Shown: positions 1 to 9,076, numbered from the stretch's first letter. The stretch: DNA of 64,000 nt from Thalassolituus sp034111725 (GCF_034111725.1 NZ_JAWUWR010000077.1:13615-77614); one strand, 5' to 3'. Numbers and translations: made by a program. Notes: generated from the sequence alone by a model not told the origin.

Positions 1-2
1 GC

Positions 3-440
3 AAGTGGCTAGATGAAGGTCTGCACAAAACAAACCCTCACATCCTTAGTATGATGAAGCGTGAAGTTGAAGAGCAGTATCGCAAACTAGCACGCTCAGG
101 CTCTTTGGCGGAAAGAATTCGCAAAGCGCTCATGCAAGATAAAATTCGCTTAAACGCGAACCAGCAAGAAGTTGCTAACTACTTCCATATCAGTGCCCGC
201 ACTCTCAATCGTCATTTGCATCGTGAAAATACGTCACTGAAGCAAATCGTTACGCAAGTTCGATTAGAAACAGCTAAGCAGATGCTCATTGCTTCTGAAG
301 ACAGTATTGAACAGATCGCTTTGCAAATTGGTTTATCGGGTCGTCGTACGCTGGATCGAATATTTATTAAAGAAGTGAATCAAAGTCCAGCTCAGTTCCG
401 TCAGAACAATCGCCACCATGCAATGGCGGTCGGTCACTGA
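3..440 (+). CDS. AraC-family transcriptional regulator, C-terminal part (5' end outside window)
   Basis: The reading frame is open from the first bases of the window, so the ATG at 51 is internal and the gene begins upstream. The visible 145 residues hold a complete AraC/XylS-type DNA-binding region: a first helix-turn-helix around VANYFHISARTLNRHL and a second around IEQIALQIGLSGRRTLDRIF, ending with the family-typical SPAQFR. The N-terminal sensing domain is not visible, so ligand and target genes cannot be named. The gene converges on the NUDIX gene, with a strong inverted repeat between the two stops. Confidence 0.85.
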   Translation, partial: KWLDEGLHKTNPHILSMMKREVEEQYRKLARSGSLAERIRKALMQDKIRLNANQQEVANYFHISARTLNRHLHRENTSLKQIVTQVRLETAKQMLIASEDSIEQIALQIGLSGRRTLDRIFIKEVNQSPAQFRQNNRHHAMAVGH

Positions 441-448
441 CAATAACT

Positions 449-495
449 GCTGAGCTCGATAGTGCGACTCATCGTAGCGTCACTATCGAGCCAGC
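449..495. terminator. Long hairpin between convergent genes
   Basis: Perfect 11-bp arms GCTCGATAGTG (454-464) and CACTATCGAGC (481-491) are extended by GCTG/CAGC with one bulged base. The spacer is 16 nt. The hairpin lies between the AraC-type gene and the convergent NUDIX gene. There is no T-run on either side, so it is a candidate bidirectional terminator rather than a textbook intrinsic one. Confidence 0.5.
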
Positions 496-498
496 TGT

Positions 499-1056
499 TT
501 AAGCAATCCCCAATAACCGTATACGTTGAATCGCAAGCACGGACAACGCATCGGTAATCTGACCATCCATCGCCATCGCAAAAACCTCATCAAATGGCAG
601 ACGTTGGATCGCTAGCACCTCCGTTTCTTCCATTTCAGTTTCCCCTTGTTTCAGGCCGCGCGCAACAAATACGAATCCTTCTTCATTGGTAATGCAGTTA
701 CTCATGTGTACATGGCCGCAAGGCATCAGTTCACTCGCGATCAAGCCAGTTTCTTCTTTTAGCTCTCGCAATGCACAGGCTGCTGGATCCTCGTCTAATG
801 GGCAACCTCCCATCGGGATTTCCCAATGATACTGACTCAATGGGAAACGATATTGACCAACTAACCAGGTATCACCATTTTCAGCCAAAGGTACGACACC
901 TACGGCTCTATTTTTAAATGATACGGTGCCATAAATACCAGGATTACCAGCAGGATTAATCACCTGATATTCGTCGATCTTAATCCACGGATTTTGGTAA
1001 TGCGTTTTTGACGATGTTATCTGCCAAGGACTGATGTCATCTTGTTTCTGATTCAT
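499..1056 (-). CDS. NUDIX hydrolase, ADP-ribose pyrophosphatase-like
   Basis: 185 residues with an exact Nudix box: the G-x5-E-x7-RELKEETG pattern begins at GGCPLDE in the middle of the protein. NUDIX enzymes hydrolyse a nucleoside diphosphate linked to another moiety. The arrangement, with an N-terminal beta region ending in a conserved VGQYRFPL stretch and then the box, resembles ADP-ribose/ADP-sugar pyrophosphatases, but the substrate is an inference. The start overlaps the end of the upstream rhombosortase gene by 20 nt, so the two are probably co-transcribed. A cytoplasmic housekeeping (nucleotide-sugar clearance) role is likely. Confidence 0.85.
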   Translation of the reverse strand: MNQKQDDISPWQITSSKTHYQNPWIKIDEYQVINPAGNPGIYGTVSFKNRAVGVVPLAENGDTWLVGQYRFPLSQYHWEIPMGGCPLDEDPAACALRELKEETGLIASELMPCGHVHMSNCITNEEGFVFVARGLKQGETEMEETEVLAIQRLPFDEVFAMAMDGQITDALSVLAIQRIRLLGIA

Positions 1057-1624
1057 GCTTTTTCCTTAACGCTTGCTGGATGCTAGCGACTGCAATCCAA
1101 AGTATACCCGCTAGAACACCAAATAAATGTGCCCTAGTTTCAACGCGCCCTCCCAGCCACGAAGCCATAGCTAAGTCGTCATACATAGGCGACTGCTCCC
1201 ACAACACCTTGCCGATCACAATCGCAACAGTCGCCCACACCACGCGACGACTGTAGAACGGCGAATACCAGATGGCGATCAATAAAGCGCCGTGCAAAGC
1301 TCCTGAAAGCCCGACGTATATAAGCAAATCGGGAGCAAACCAGTACAAGCTCAAGCCATCGGCCAATAATAGCCAAAACACGGCGATTAACGTCAACAGT
1401 GGATAGCGATGATCCGCGATGTAGGCAACTAAAGCCAAACCGCAAAGATTGAGCAGAAGATGATAGAGAGAGAGATGAACCAGATGGCCGGTAATAATTC
1501 GCCACCACTGCCCGGCTTCAATTGCCGCGCGGTCAAATTGCAACCCACCAGCAAAGCTTACACTAGAGAATTGAATTAAAAGGCAAACAAGGGCTAACCC
1601 TATAAATATGAATACTGATCTCAA
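1037..1624 (-). CDS. Rhombosortase (rhomboid-family intramembrane serine protease)
   Basis: 195-residue polytopic membrane protein. It has the rhomboid-type GLSGALHG with probable nucleophile Ser108 and a second catalytic His166 in HLFGVLAG; the WWRIITGHLVH segment matches the first conserved rhomboid block. The short size and GLSGxLHG motif are those of rhombosortases, which cleave proteins bearing a GlyGly-CTERM tail so that they can be released or modified at the cell surface. The adjacent upstream gene encodes an M6 protease with precisely such a tail, so enzyme and substrate are neighbours. The start codon appears to be TTG, with a purine-rich AGGG upstream. The 3' end overlaps the NUDIX gene. 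Confidence 0.85.
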   Translation of the reverse strand: MRSVFIFIGLALVCLLIQFSSVSFAGGLQFDRAAIEAGQWWRIITGHLVHLSLYHLLLNLCGLALVAYIADHRYPLLTLIAVFWLLLADGLSLYWFAPDLLIYVGLSGALHGALLIAIWYSPFYSRRVVWATVAIVIGKVLWEQSPMYDDLAMASWLGGRVETRAHLFGVLAGILWIAVASIQQALRKKHESETR

Positions 1625-1645
1625 AACAGAGACCCTACGCTGAGA

Positions 1646-3727
1646 CTATGCGCGGCAGTATAACCTTTGCCGTGGCAAAAAGACGATCAACAACAACCAA
1701 ACCCAAGCGCCGCCACCGGATGATCCAGAGGAAGAACTGCTGGCGTCAATTACAGGTAGATTTGGAGCCATCGCATCAGCACCGAGATCACTGACACTAA
1801 CCAAGACACGAACGCTGACATCAAACGGCGCAACCGTAAATGGACTAGAAGAGTTATTGCGCACATAGGTTAGGCCACTTGCCATACCCTGAGTGTCAGC
1901 AAGTATCGGGGCGTGAGAGCCATTAGTAACGCTATCAACTTGTAGGTACAGAGTTCCTGCACTGACTTTTTTTGCACTTGAGAACAATAACCGGTTCCAA
2001 CCTGCCTTCACGGTGTAATTCTGTCGAGCAACTTCACCATCCGGCGACCATACGTCGAAATTCCGATATAAGCCCACGGTAACCTCACCAGGCCCGTGCG
2101 CAAACCAGTCGACACCATCAACAGAGGTAACGCTGGAAGATAAGGCTATCGGCATTGCCATTGAGCCAGAACCGCCATACGAGCCCCACAAACCGTTTGG
2201 AGGAAGCTCGTCATAACCAATATTGTCGCCGTGAATATCGATACTACTGGTCACTGAGACAGATGCACTGGTGTTAGTCGACAAACTGGCAAGCGTTACA
2301 GCTCCGCGACTGTCGCTATAAAGCTGATAGCCTGAAGCAGATTTCATTACCTGCTTTGAACTACCTAGTACAAGGCTGTCACTTTGCTCAAAAGTCGGCA
2401 ATAGCACTAACTGCTCAGCAGCATCGGTTGTTAACGACGCGAGGGGACCAAATCCAAAATTGTCATCAATCTGCGAAATCAGTAAACCTTCATCAGGCAC
2501 ACTCACATCAAAGCCCGTTTGATAGCGATGTTCAAGCAATAACCGTTTACCATGACGATAGGCATCTAAGGGAATTTCAATAATATTTGGAGATGTCGCT
2601 AACGCTTCGAGTATCCCGCCACCGGTGGTCAACACAGTCTCTTCGGCAAAGCCCGCCAATAGTTTATTCCACGCCATCATGTGAGATGGGAAATCACCCG
2701 CGTCGCCACCACCGCTATTCCAACCGCCGTAGCTCATCAATCCCCACCGACCTATTCCCTCACCAATCCCTAAGTAGTCGTATAAGTCTGGTAGGTCGAA
2801 GAGTAAATGACCTAACTCATGAGAAATTAAACCGGTTGTCGCCATATGGCGTTCATGCTGCTCGCCAAACATGGCGTATTCACTCAGCCACACCCCACCC
2901 GAATTGACTGCCGTAACCGAAGACTTGTGCGCCCATATGCGTGGATGCGTGGATGCAGTTCCCGCATAGGCCTGCTCAAAGCCTGAAACCAAGAGCACGA
3001 CAGCCACTTCGTTAGGATCAATCCAAGTATCGCCGTTCAAATCATAAGCACTTAAATTGACTACGCTTGCGACATAAGACAAGGCGGTTGCGACTAACGC
3101 CTGACTACTCGCTCCATATTGATTACCGAAATCGGGATGATCTGTAGTTAGTGTCATCGTAATAATACCGTCATCGCGCGTACCCGACTGCTCCGCCACC
3201 GGTTCAATATCAAATTGACCGTAGGAGTTCTCTAAAAAGTAATCACGGACACTGTTGGTGTTGCTACCAAATACGCGCGAAGCAAACGCTGCATCAGTAT
3301 ATGTCGAATTCTGGTCAGCAAAGTTAACGCGAACTATCACTAACGGCTGCTTATGAGTGCCCCCAGCATAACGATAGGGTTGATGTTGCGGAGCTGCCGC
3401 ACTGATAGTGGCATTGGCTTTGGGAGTGACAGAAATTTGTGGGCTGTCAGAAACCTCAGGAGCGGACGCCAAACGGCCAAATTCCGTTGGTAAAGCGATA
3501 ACTTTGCCGTTGCGATCTACCTTAGCCAGAAAGAGCGTGCTGTTGACCTCGACCAGTAAACGGCCGTCATCCAGCCGCATGTAGGGTTCATCGCGGCTGC
3601 CCATCAGTGAAACGGAATACACTGCGCCCGACGCCAACTCAATCGACGTTTGTTGCAAGGCGGCAGGCATATTGGCCCATGCCGACATACTGCAAAGCAT
3701 TAAGATAACGAGGCGTAATATCGGCAT
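1646..3727 (-). CDS. Secreted M6-family metalloprotease with GlyGly-CTERM tail
   Basis: 693 residues from the ATG at 3727. That start is preferred because it opens directly on a signal peptide (MPILRLVILMLCSMSAWA); an in-frame TTG lies 14 codons further upstream. The zinc site is HELGH (His303, Glu304, His307) followed by LLFDLPDLYDY, as in immune-inhibitor-A-like M6 peptidases; the glycine usually found after the motif is Phe here. The last 30 residues have a Ser/Gly-rich linker, GGG, a hydrophobic stretch and an Arg-rich end: a GlyGly-CTERM sorting signal. The rhombosortase gene follows 21 nt downstream. Known biology of the pair predicts type II secretion, cleavage by rhombosortase and surface display or release. 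Confidence 0.85.
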   Translation of the reverse strand: MPILRLVILMLCSMSAWANMPAALQQTSIELASGAVYSVSLMGSRDEPYMRLDDGRLLVEVNSTLFLAKVDRNGKVIALPTEFGRLASAPEVSDSPQISVTPKANATISAAAPQHQPYRYAGGTHKQPLVIVRVNFADQNSTYTDAAFASRVFGSNTNSVRDYFLENSYGQFDIEPVAEQSGTRDDGIITMTLTTDHPDFGNQYGASSQALVATALSYVASVVNLSAYDLNGDTWIDPNEVAVVLLVSGFEQAYAGTASTHPRIWAHKSSVTAVNSGGVWLSEYAMFGEQHERHMATTGLISHELGHLLFDLPDLYDYLGIGEGIGRWGLMSYGGWNSGGGDAGDFPSHMMAWNKLLAGFAEETVLTTGGGILEALATSPNIIEIPLDAYRHGKRLLLEHRYQTGFDVSVPDEGLLISQIDDNFGFGPLASLTTDAAEQLVLLPTFEQSDSLVLGSSKQVMKSASGYQLYSDSRGAVTLASLSTNTSASVSVTSSIDIHGDNIGYDELPPNGLWGSYGGSGSMAMPIALSSSVTSVDGVDWFAHGPGEVTVGLYRNFDVWSPDGEVARQNYTVKAGWNRLLFSSAKKVSAGTLYLQVDSVTNGSHAPILADTQGMASGLTYVRNNSSSPFTVAPFDVSVRVLVSVSDLGADAMAPNLPVIDASSSSSGSSGGGAWVWLLLIVFLPRQRLYCRA

Positions 3728-3863
3728 GAGAATAAGAATCTGGTGGACATCTATATCAACTCTAGCCAAAAGTCAGCGAGCGGATAAGGTCAAGTAACAA
3801 GTCCCTACAATTCTTCTTAATACTGGCACTATTCAGCTATATAAGTGCCAAATTTCCAACGGA

Positions 3864-4868
3864 CTACGCACTTTCTTCTGCTAATGGAACAGCTATCGGA
3901 AGGTTTCCACCCTGCTCTCGAATAAACGCCATCGCGCGTCCTTCCATCCAATACACGTGATCAGGGTTTCGCTGAATAAAACCAACATGTCCGCCACTGG
4001 TAGGTTCTTCAAAGTAAAAATTGGCATGACTGCGTGCAATAGCACGCGGGTAGCATTGCTCAGGAAGAAAGGGATCATTTTGCGCATTAACCATAAGAGC
4101 CGGAATACGAATATCGGCTAAATAGCTAAGACAACTGCTCTTATTCCAGTAATCCACTGCACTACGAAAACCGTGTATGGGCGCGGTATACCGTTCGTCG
4201 TATTCCGCAAATGTGCGAATTTTAGCGAAGCCATTGAGATCAACGTGGGTCGGATATTGCGATGCCTTGGCTCTTAGATTTTCACCCAATTCCTTTAAAA
4301 ACCGCGACATAAAAATCCGATTGGATGGCTTTGCCAATTCATATGCACACGCTTCTAAATCACAAGGAACAGAAAACGCACTCACCGACTCTATCTCGCT
4401 TGGAAGCGAATTCGCTGAACGACCCGCATACAAAAGACTTAGATTGCCACCCATAGAAAAGCCAACCAAATGAATCCGGCTATAACCTTGCGCCAATGCA
4501 TGCTGGACAACAACATCGAGGTCATCCGTAGCGCCACTATGGTACAAACGCAGCTGAGTATTCACTTCGCCGCTACAGCCGCGATAATTCCAAGCAAGTG
4601 CATCCCATCCATGACGATTAGCTTCAAGCACAGTGCCGAGTACATAATGACCGCGAGAACTGCCGGTCAAGCCATGACTCACAATAACAAGTGTCTCGGA
4701 CCCCACTCGGCTCCAATCTAAATCTAAAAAGTCTTGATCCGGCGTAGGTATGCGTTCACGGAGTAAAAAATCATCGCGTAGACGGCGAAATAAAGTAGGA
4801 AAGATGGTTTGAACAAAACCATTAGAGAAGCCAAAAGGCGGGCTATAGCTCGAATCAAGCAGGGGCAT
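3864..4868 (-). CDS. YheT-type alpha/beta hydrolase
   Basis: 334 residues. The N-terminal PPFGFSNGFVQTIFPTLFR is the hallmark opening of the YheT/ABHD-like family. The nucleophile elbow is GFSMGG (Ser138), an oxyanion-region SHGLTGSS lies near residue 65, and the C-terminal GGHVGF supplies the catalytic His. Family members are cytoplasmic hydrolases of poorly defined substrate, often annotated as carboxylesterases. The gene stands alone on the minus strand, 135 nt from the protease gene. Family placement is firm, the reaction is not. Confidence 0.88.
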   Translation of the reverse strand: MPLLDSSYSPPFGFSNGFVQTIFPTLFRRLRDDFLLRERIPTPDQDFLDLDWSRVGSETLVIVSHGLTGSSRGHYVLGTVLEANRHGWDALAWNYRGCSGEVNTQLRLYHSGATDDLDVVVQHALAQGYSRIHLVGFSMGGNLSLLYAGRSANSLPSEIESVSAFSVPCDLEACAYELAKPSNRIFMSRFLKELGENLRAKASQYPTHVDLNGFAKIRTFAEYDERYTAPIHGFRSAVDYWNKSSCLSYLADIRIPALMVNAQNDPFLPEQCYPRAIARSHANFYFEEPTSGGHVGFIQRNPDHVYWMEGRAMAFIREQGGNLPIAVPLAEESA

Positions 4869-4983
4869 GGCATATCCAAAAAGTGGCTTGCGTTACATCG
4901 CATGTAAAAACAAACAAGATGATAGTAACGTAAGACGCTCAACCCTACTCTGGGTTCAAGAATGATCGATCAGATCAATAAAT

Positions 4984-5349
4984 CTATTGAGAGGAAAAAC
5001 GCTGCTGCAAATACTGCAATATGGTGTCAGGGTTATAAAGCCAGTCATTGCATTCGTTACCATCGATACGCAGACAAGGCACCCTTGGTTCACCACCGCC
5101 GTTCACCAACTCATTGCGGTAGGCATTAACGCGCTCGACGTCTTTTTCAACAACCCGCAAACCCAAACGTTCGCAGTAACGTTTTACAGCAATAGAAGAC
5201 GGACAACTGCGACAAAAATAGAGATGCATACGGCGAGATTCGCGATCAAGCACACATTGCTCATCGGCAGAACGCGCGATGGGTTTGACCGGTAGAAAGC
5301 GGTCAACAAGATCCAGTGTTTTGCCTTTTAGTTGTCTCGTAAGATTCAT
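4984..5349 (-). CDS. Glutaredoxin-like thioredoxin-fold protein
   Basis: 121 residues. After a basic N-terminal segment of about 40 residues comes a glutaredoxin fold: MHLYFCRSCPSS holds Cys46-x2-Cys49, and RVPCLRI supplies the cis-proline loop. The tail EWLYN-like stretch and LQYLQQRF match the last helix. The CRSC active site differs from the classic CPYC, so this is a dithiol glutaredoxin relative and not grxC itself. It likely reduces disulfides or glutathione adducts in the cytoplasm. No obvious operon partner. Confidence 0.75.
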   Translation of the reverse strand: MNLTRQLKGKTLDLVDRFLPVKPIARSADEQCVLDRESRRMHLYFCRSCPSSIAVKRYCERLGLRVVEKDVERVNAYRNELVNGGGEPRVPCLRIDGNECNDWLYNPDTILQYLQQRFSSQ

Positions 5350-5487
5350 ACTTCAGCATGCCGTTGGCTTTGGATGGTCGGCATTGTATTCGCCTAATTT
5401 CAAATATCCAGTAGCAAATTGAACTATTTGTAATATTTTGCGCCAGAGGCGCGTTTTGACAGTTTTTCTACACGAAAGCAAAAAGCG

Positions 5488-5616
5488 TCATCCACCTAGA
5501 TTCAGAAACATCACCGACATCATGACGACAAGAATGGTCGCCACCATCAACCAACGGCTGCGCTGGCAAAAGGTACAAGGTGCCTTTTGTTTTGGCTTTG
5601 TTACTGAATCGACCAT
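5488..5616 (-). CDS. Small CxxC membrane protein (42 aa) downstream of lepB
   Basis: Short open frame of 42 codons starting with ATG at 5616, 22 nt after the lepB stop. A purine-rich AAGGCAGG about 10 nt upstream can serve as ribosome-binding site. The product opens with a polar, lysine-rich segment, has Cys14-x3-Cys... in APCTFCQR (a C-x2-C pair), then a single hydrophobic helix (LMVATILVVMMSVMFLNL) and stops. That layout, a cytoplasmic cysteine pair followed by one membrane span, is coherent for a real small protein. I do not recognise a family. Its position suggests co-transcription with signal peptidase I. Confidence 0.55.
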   Translation of the reverse strand: MVDSVTKPKQKAPCTFCQRSRWLMVATILVVMMSVMFLNLGG

Positions 5617-5638
5617 AGCAACGGCACCTGCCTTGTTG

Positions 5639-6469
5639 TTATTGAATAATGTGATTACGCCCGAACGACGGCAAATCTGACCAACCTTCCCAGTGCATCC
5701 AAACCGCTACTGCTTTACCCACAATATTCTTCTCAGGAACAAATCCCCACATACGGCTATCGCCGCTATTGCCGCGGTTATCGCCCATCATAAAGTAATG
5801 CCCCTCAGGTACATCCCACTCACCTTCAGGACCCGCCCAAATAATAGGCTGTTGAGTGCGCGTATCTCGGGCGAGAATCCACTGTACTGTGGCGATTGAG
5901 GATGGGTGAACTTCTTCCCCTATATACTTAGTCGGTCGATAAGACGGCTCACCACCCAGCTCAGTAGTTGGTACACTTTCGCCATTGATGGTCAAACGGC
6001 GATTTTTGTATTCGATATGATCACCAGGCTTGCCAATCACCCGCTTAATAAAATAGCGTGGATCATTAGGAGGGAAAAACACCATCACATCTCCGCGCTC
6101 GGGTTCACTAATAGGCACTAAGCTGTTACCGAATACCGGCATCCGTAAGCCGTAGTGAAACTTACTCACTAGAATAAAGTCTCCAGTAATCAGTCCCGGC
6201 TCCATTGAGCCAGACGGTATTTGGAAAGGTTCAGCAACAAAGGAACGTAAAACAAAAACAATGGCTAACACGGGAAAGAAGGACTTTGACTGTTCAACAA
6301 CGAAGGATTCCTCCTTTGCCGCATCGATGTCATCGCCATTAGCCCCCTCTTGCTGCAAACGCTCTGCTTTTGCTTCGCGCTGCTTCCGCAACCAAAACCT
6401 ATCAGCTAAAGCAACAACACCGGTAGCGGCGGTCGCTATCATTAAAATCAGGGGAAAATCGATATCCAT
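5639..6469 (-). CDS. lepB: Signal peptidase I
   Basis: 276 residues. Two membrane segments (about 6-27 and 64-80) precede the conserved boxes: IPSGSM with nucleophile Ser88, RGDVMVFFPP and YFIKRVIGKPGD with the general base Lys142, and GDNRGNSGDSR in box E. It cleaves signal peptides of secreted proteins at the outer face of the inner membrane. In many gammaproteobacteria lepB sits between lepA and rnc; neither neighbour is present here, so the gene has been moved or is a second copy. The small CxxC membrane protein gene follows directly. Confidence 0.95.
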   Translation of the reverse strand: MDIDFPLILMIATAATGVVALADRFWLRKQREAKAERLQQEGANGDDIDAAKEESFVVEQSKSFFPVLAIVFVLRSFVAEPFQIPSGSMEPGLITGDFILVSKFHYGLRMPVFGNSLVPISEPERGDVMVFFPPNDPRYFIKRVIGKPGDHIEYKNRRLTINGESVPTTELGGEPSYRPTKYIGEEVHPSSIATVQWILARDTRTQQPIIWAGPEGEWDVPEGHYFMMGDNRGNSGDSRMWGFVPEKNIVGKAVAVWMHWEGWSDLPSFGRNHIIQ

Positions 6470-6564
6470 AAATCGTCACTTATTCCAGACATTCTATAAT
6501 GAACTGCATTCTAACCGCCGACAGACTGCAACGCGAGCGCAGCACTGTATATGAGAGTCAAGAA

Positions 6565-7602
6565 ATGAGCCGAATACTAACCGATGATGGCATTGAACTG
6601 GCCTACGAAAGCATTGGCAGCGATGATGATCCCTGCATTATTTTGATTATGGGACTAGGAGCACAAATGCGGGTTTGGCCCGACTCACTCTGCCATGCTC
6701 TAGTTAAAAAAGGTTTTCGTGTTATCCGCTTTGATAACCGCGACACCGGTGACTCAACGGCACTTGATCATCATGGCACCCCGAGCTTAGTAAAAACGTG
6801 GCTATCAACCCAATTCAAACGTAAAGCGCAAATACCCTACACCCTTAGAGATATGAGCCGCGATGTCATTGCCTTAATGGATACACTAAAAATAGATAGT
6901 GCTCATCTCGTCGGTGCATCGATGGGGGGGATGATTGCTCAGATTCTCGCAGCCAAACAAAAACGACGAGTGCGCAGCCTTACTTCAATTATGTCGTCAG
7001 CCACCAGTCCTAGCTTACCTGGGCCAAAATTACAGGTACTGCTGCAACTGGCAAGGCGCCCAACTCCTTTTAATCGTGAGGCGTCCATTCGTTATACCAT
7101 GCGTATGAATCGCTTAATTGGTAGCCCAGCCTATCCGATGGACGAATTAGAATTAAGGCAACTGGCCGAAACCAGTTTTGAGCGCACCTCAACACCCAGC
7201 GGATTTAAGCGCCAGTTGGTCGCCATTACTGCCGCCGGTGATCGCAGTCACTTATTGCGAAAAATAAAAGTACCGACGTTAGTGATACATGGTTCCGACG
7301 ATCCGCTCATACCAGTACGCATGGGGTTAGCTACTGCAGCGGGCATTCGTAAATCAAAAATGCGCGTTATTCATGGCATGGGGCACGACTTACCTAGCGG
7401 CTTAGTGCCACAGTTAAGTAAATTACTCAGCAAGCATGTAAAAAAAGCAGAGAAACGCTGGCAACGTAAGATAGAAAAGAAACGTTTAAAGTTACTAGAA
7501 CAAGATGAACATCATGTTTTGGCTTTACCCGCTCTGAATGATAGTTCCGAAGCAAAAAACTTATTAAATGTGGTGAATATTCGAGCGCAACCGCAACTCT
7601 AA
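6565..7602 (+). CDS. Alpha/beta hydrolase
   Basis: 345 residues from the ATG at 6565. An upstream in-frame ATG at 6499 would add 22 residues with no hydrolase similarity and would run into the lepB promoter. The fold is clear: IILIMGLGAQ near residue 26, FDNRDTGDS, nucleophile GASMGG (Ser119), the acid-bearing HGSDDPLIP, and the catalytic His in HGMGHDLP. The C-terminus carries an extra lysine/arginine-rich stretch of about 50 residues after the last helix. This resembles the aclacinomycin methylesterase/proline iminopeptidase-like group; the substrate is unknown. Divergent from lepB. Confidence 0.8.
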   Translation: MSRILTDDGIELAYESIGSDDDPCIILIMGLGAQMRVWPDSLCHALVKKGFRVIRFDNRDTGDSTALDHHGTPSLVKTWLSTQFKRKAQIPYTLRDMSRDVIALMDTLKIDSAHLVGASMGGMIAQILAAKQKRRVRSLTSIMSSATSPSLPGPKLQVLLQLARRPTPFNREASIRYTMRMNRLIGSPAYPMDELELRQLAETSFERTSTPSGFKRQLVAITAAGDRSHLLRKIKVPTLVIHGSDDPLIPVRMGLATAAGIRKSKMRVIHGMGHDLPSGLVPQLSKLLSKHVKKAEKRWQRKIEKKRLKLLEQDEHHVLALPALNDSSEAKNLLNVVNIRAQPQL

Positions 7603-7603
7603 A

Positions 7604-7631
7604 ACAAGGCTTTGAATTAACTAAGCCTTGT
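7604..7631. terminator. Bidirectional hairpin terminator
   Basis: Perfect 9-bp arms ACAAGGCTT (7604-7612) and AAGCCTTGT (7623-7631) with a 10-nt loop lie immediately after the hydrolase stop, between it and the convergent CNNM-like gene. An A-rich stretch on the left gives a short T-run for the minus strand. Confidence 0.6.
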
Positions 7632-7639
7632 AGATTACT

Positions 7640-8956
7640 CTAGGATTTACTTCCTGATTCACCTTGTTTGACGAGATCCAAACGAGTTACTAACAGCTGA
7701 TCTACTCGCAAATTATCGATATCGACTGCTTCGAATTTAATTCCCATAAAGACAATAAAATCAGCGCGTTTTGGAATACGTTTAAGATGGTAAATTAAAA
7801 ATCCAGCAACCGTTTCGTATTGGTTATTGTCAAAAAACACATCGGTATCTAGCTCTAGTGCACGGGCAAGATCGACAACCGGTGTACTGCCATCCACTAG
7901 CCAGGAGTTTGAGTCTCGCTGAATAATTTGATCCTCACCGGAAGGCACAACTAAATTACCCATAAAACTGTTCATTAAATCTTTTACCGTTAGGATACCA
8001 ACCACTAATGCATATTCATTCAGCACCACAGCAAACGGTTTCGCCGTTGTTTTAAACGCGTTTAGTCCTTCTGCAAGGGTTAGCGTATCAGGTAAGAACA
8101 GCAAATCACGCTCAATAAAATCGTTGCTGATCGAGGCTGCCTCACCTTTTAATACCTGACGCAGAATTTCCTTCGACTCAATGGCACCGACAACTTTATC
8201 CAACGAGCCATCGCAGACTAAAAACCAATTGTGTGGATGCTCAACAATTTTAGCGCTGATCTCTGCACTGCTATCGCTAATATCAAAATAAACTAGATGC
8301 TCGCGGGTGGTCATCGCCGTTGGCACAGTGCGGCCTTCAAGCTCGAACACGTTGCCTAAAAGATGGTATTCCTGTTCTTGCAAACTACCGTGCTCCGCAC
8401 CAGCATCCATCATCGCCACGATATCATCGGTGGTAACGGTATCTTCACGCTGTAACGGCAGTTTAAGTAATTTCAGAACAATATTTGTTAAGCCATTAAA
8501 AAATGCCACTAGAGGCCGTAATAGCGACATCATCAAACGCATAGGACGAATAACACGAATAGCCACCGTCTCAGGAATCGTCATACCAACCCGCTTAGGT
8601 AACAAATCAGCGAACAGAATAAAGAGTGACGTTACCACCGTGAACGACAGTATGAATCCTAATTGGTCAAGCATGGGGCCGCTGTAAAAAACACCAACAA
8701 ACTGCACCATATAAGGAGTGAGGGTCGCCTCGCCAACGATGCCACCTAGAATCGCTATCGCGTTCAAAGCGATTTGAATCATGGCGAAAAATGCACCGGG
8801 ATGCTCTTGTAATGCAAGCACTTCTCCAGCGCGCACATTTCCTTCTTCGACCATCACGCGCAGCTTAATTTTACGGGCAGCAGCCAGCGATATCTCTGAG
8901 ATAGCAAAGACACCACTCATCAGAATTAAAATAAGAATAATAAATGCGTCACTCAC
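7640..8956 (-). CDS. CNNM/CorC (HlyC)-family membrane protein, YtfL-like
   Basis: 438 residues from the GTG at 8956. I prefer this start because GGAG lies 8 nt upstream; a second GTG at 8983 would add nine residues and place that ribosome-binding site inside the gene. Order: an N-terminal DUF21/CNNM membrane domain with four hydrophobic segments (to about residue 180), two CBS domains (about 200-340), and a C-terminal CorC/HlyC domain ending in VDIDNLRVDQLLVTRL. Family members are implicated in Mg2+/Co2+ handling; the old name hemolysin is misleading. Cytoplasmic membrane. Confidence 0.87.
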   Translation of the reverse strand: MSDAFIILILILMSGVFAISEISLAAARKIKLRVMVEEGNVRAGEVLALQEHPGAFFAMIQIALNAIAILGGIVGEATLTPYMVQFVGVFYSGPMLDQLGFILSFTVVTSLFILFADLLPKRVGMTIPETVAIRVIRPMRLMMSLLRPLVAFFNGLTNIVLKLLKLPLQREDTVTTDDIVAMMDAGAEHGSLQEQEYHLLGNVFELEGRTVPTAMTTREHLVYFDISDSSAEISAKIVEHPHNWFLVCDGSLDKVVGAIESKEILRQVLKGEAASISNDFIERDLLFLPDTLTLAEGLNAFKTTAKPFAVVLNEYALVVGILTVKDLMNSFMGNLVVPSGEDQIIQRDSNSWLVDGSTPVVDLARALELDTDVFFDNNQYETVAGFLIYHLKRIPKRADFIVFMGIKFEAVDIDNLRVDQLLVTRLDLVKQGESGSKS

Positions 8957-9076
8957 GAATCTAGCTCCAAAAATTGTCGACACTCGGGAAACTAGCCCAT
9001 CGAAATTTATCCGCGGAGTATCTGCCTAAGCTCAAGATTCAGCAAGACAGCGCACGCTAAATAATATGACTAAAAC

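Noticed and set aside
2587..2907. Plus-strand open frame inside the M6 protease gene
   Set aside because: Shadow of the protease frame; the protease has catalytic motifs and a sorting tail.
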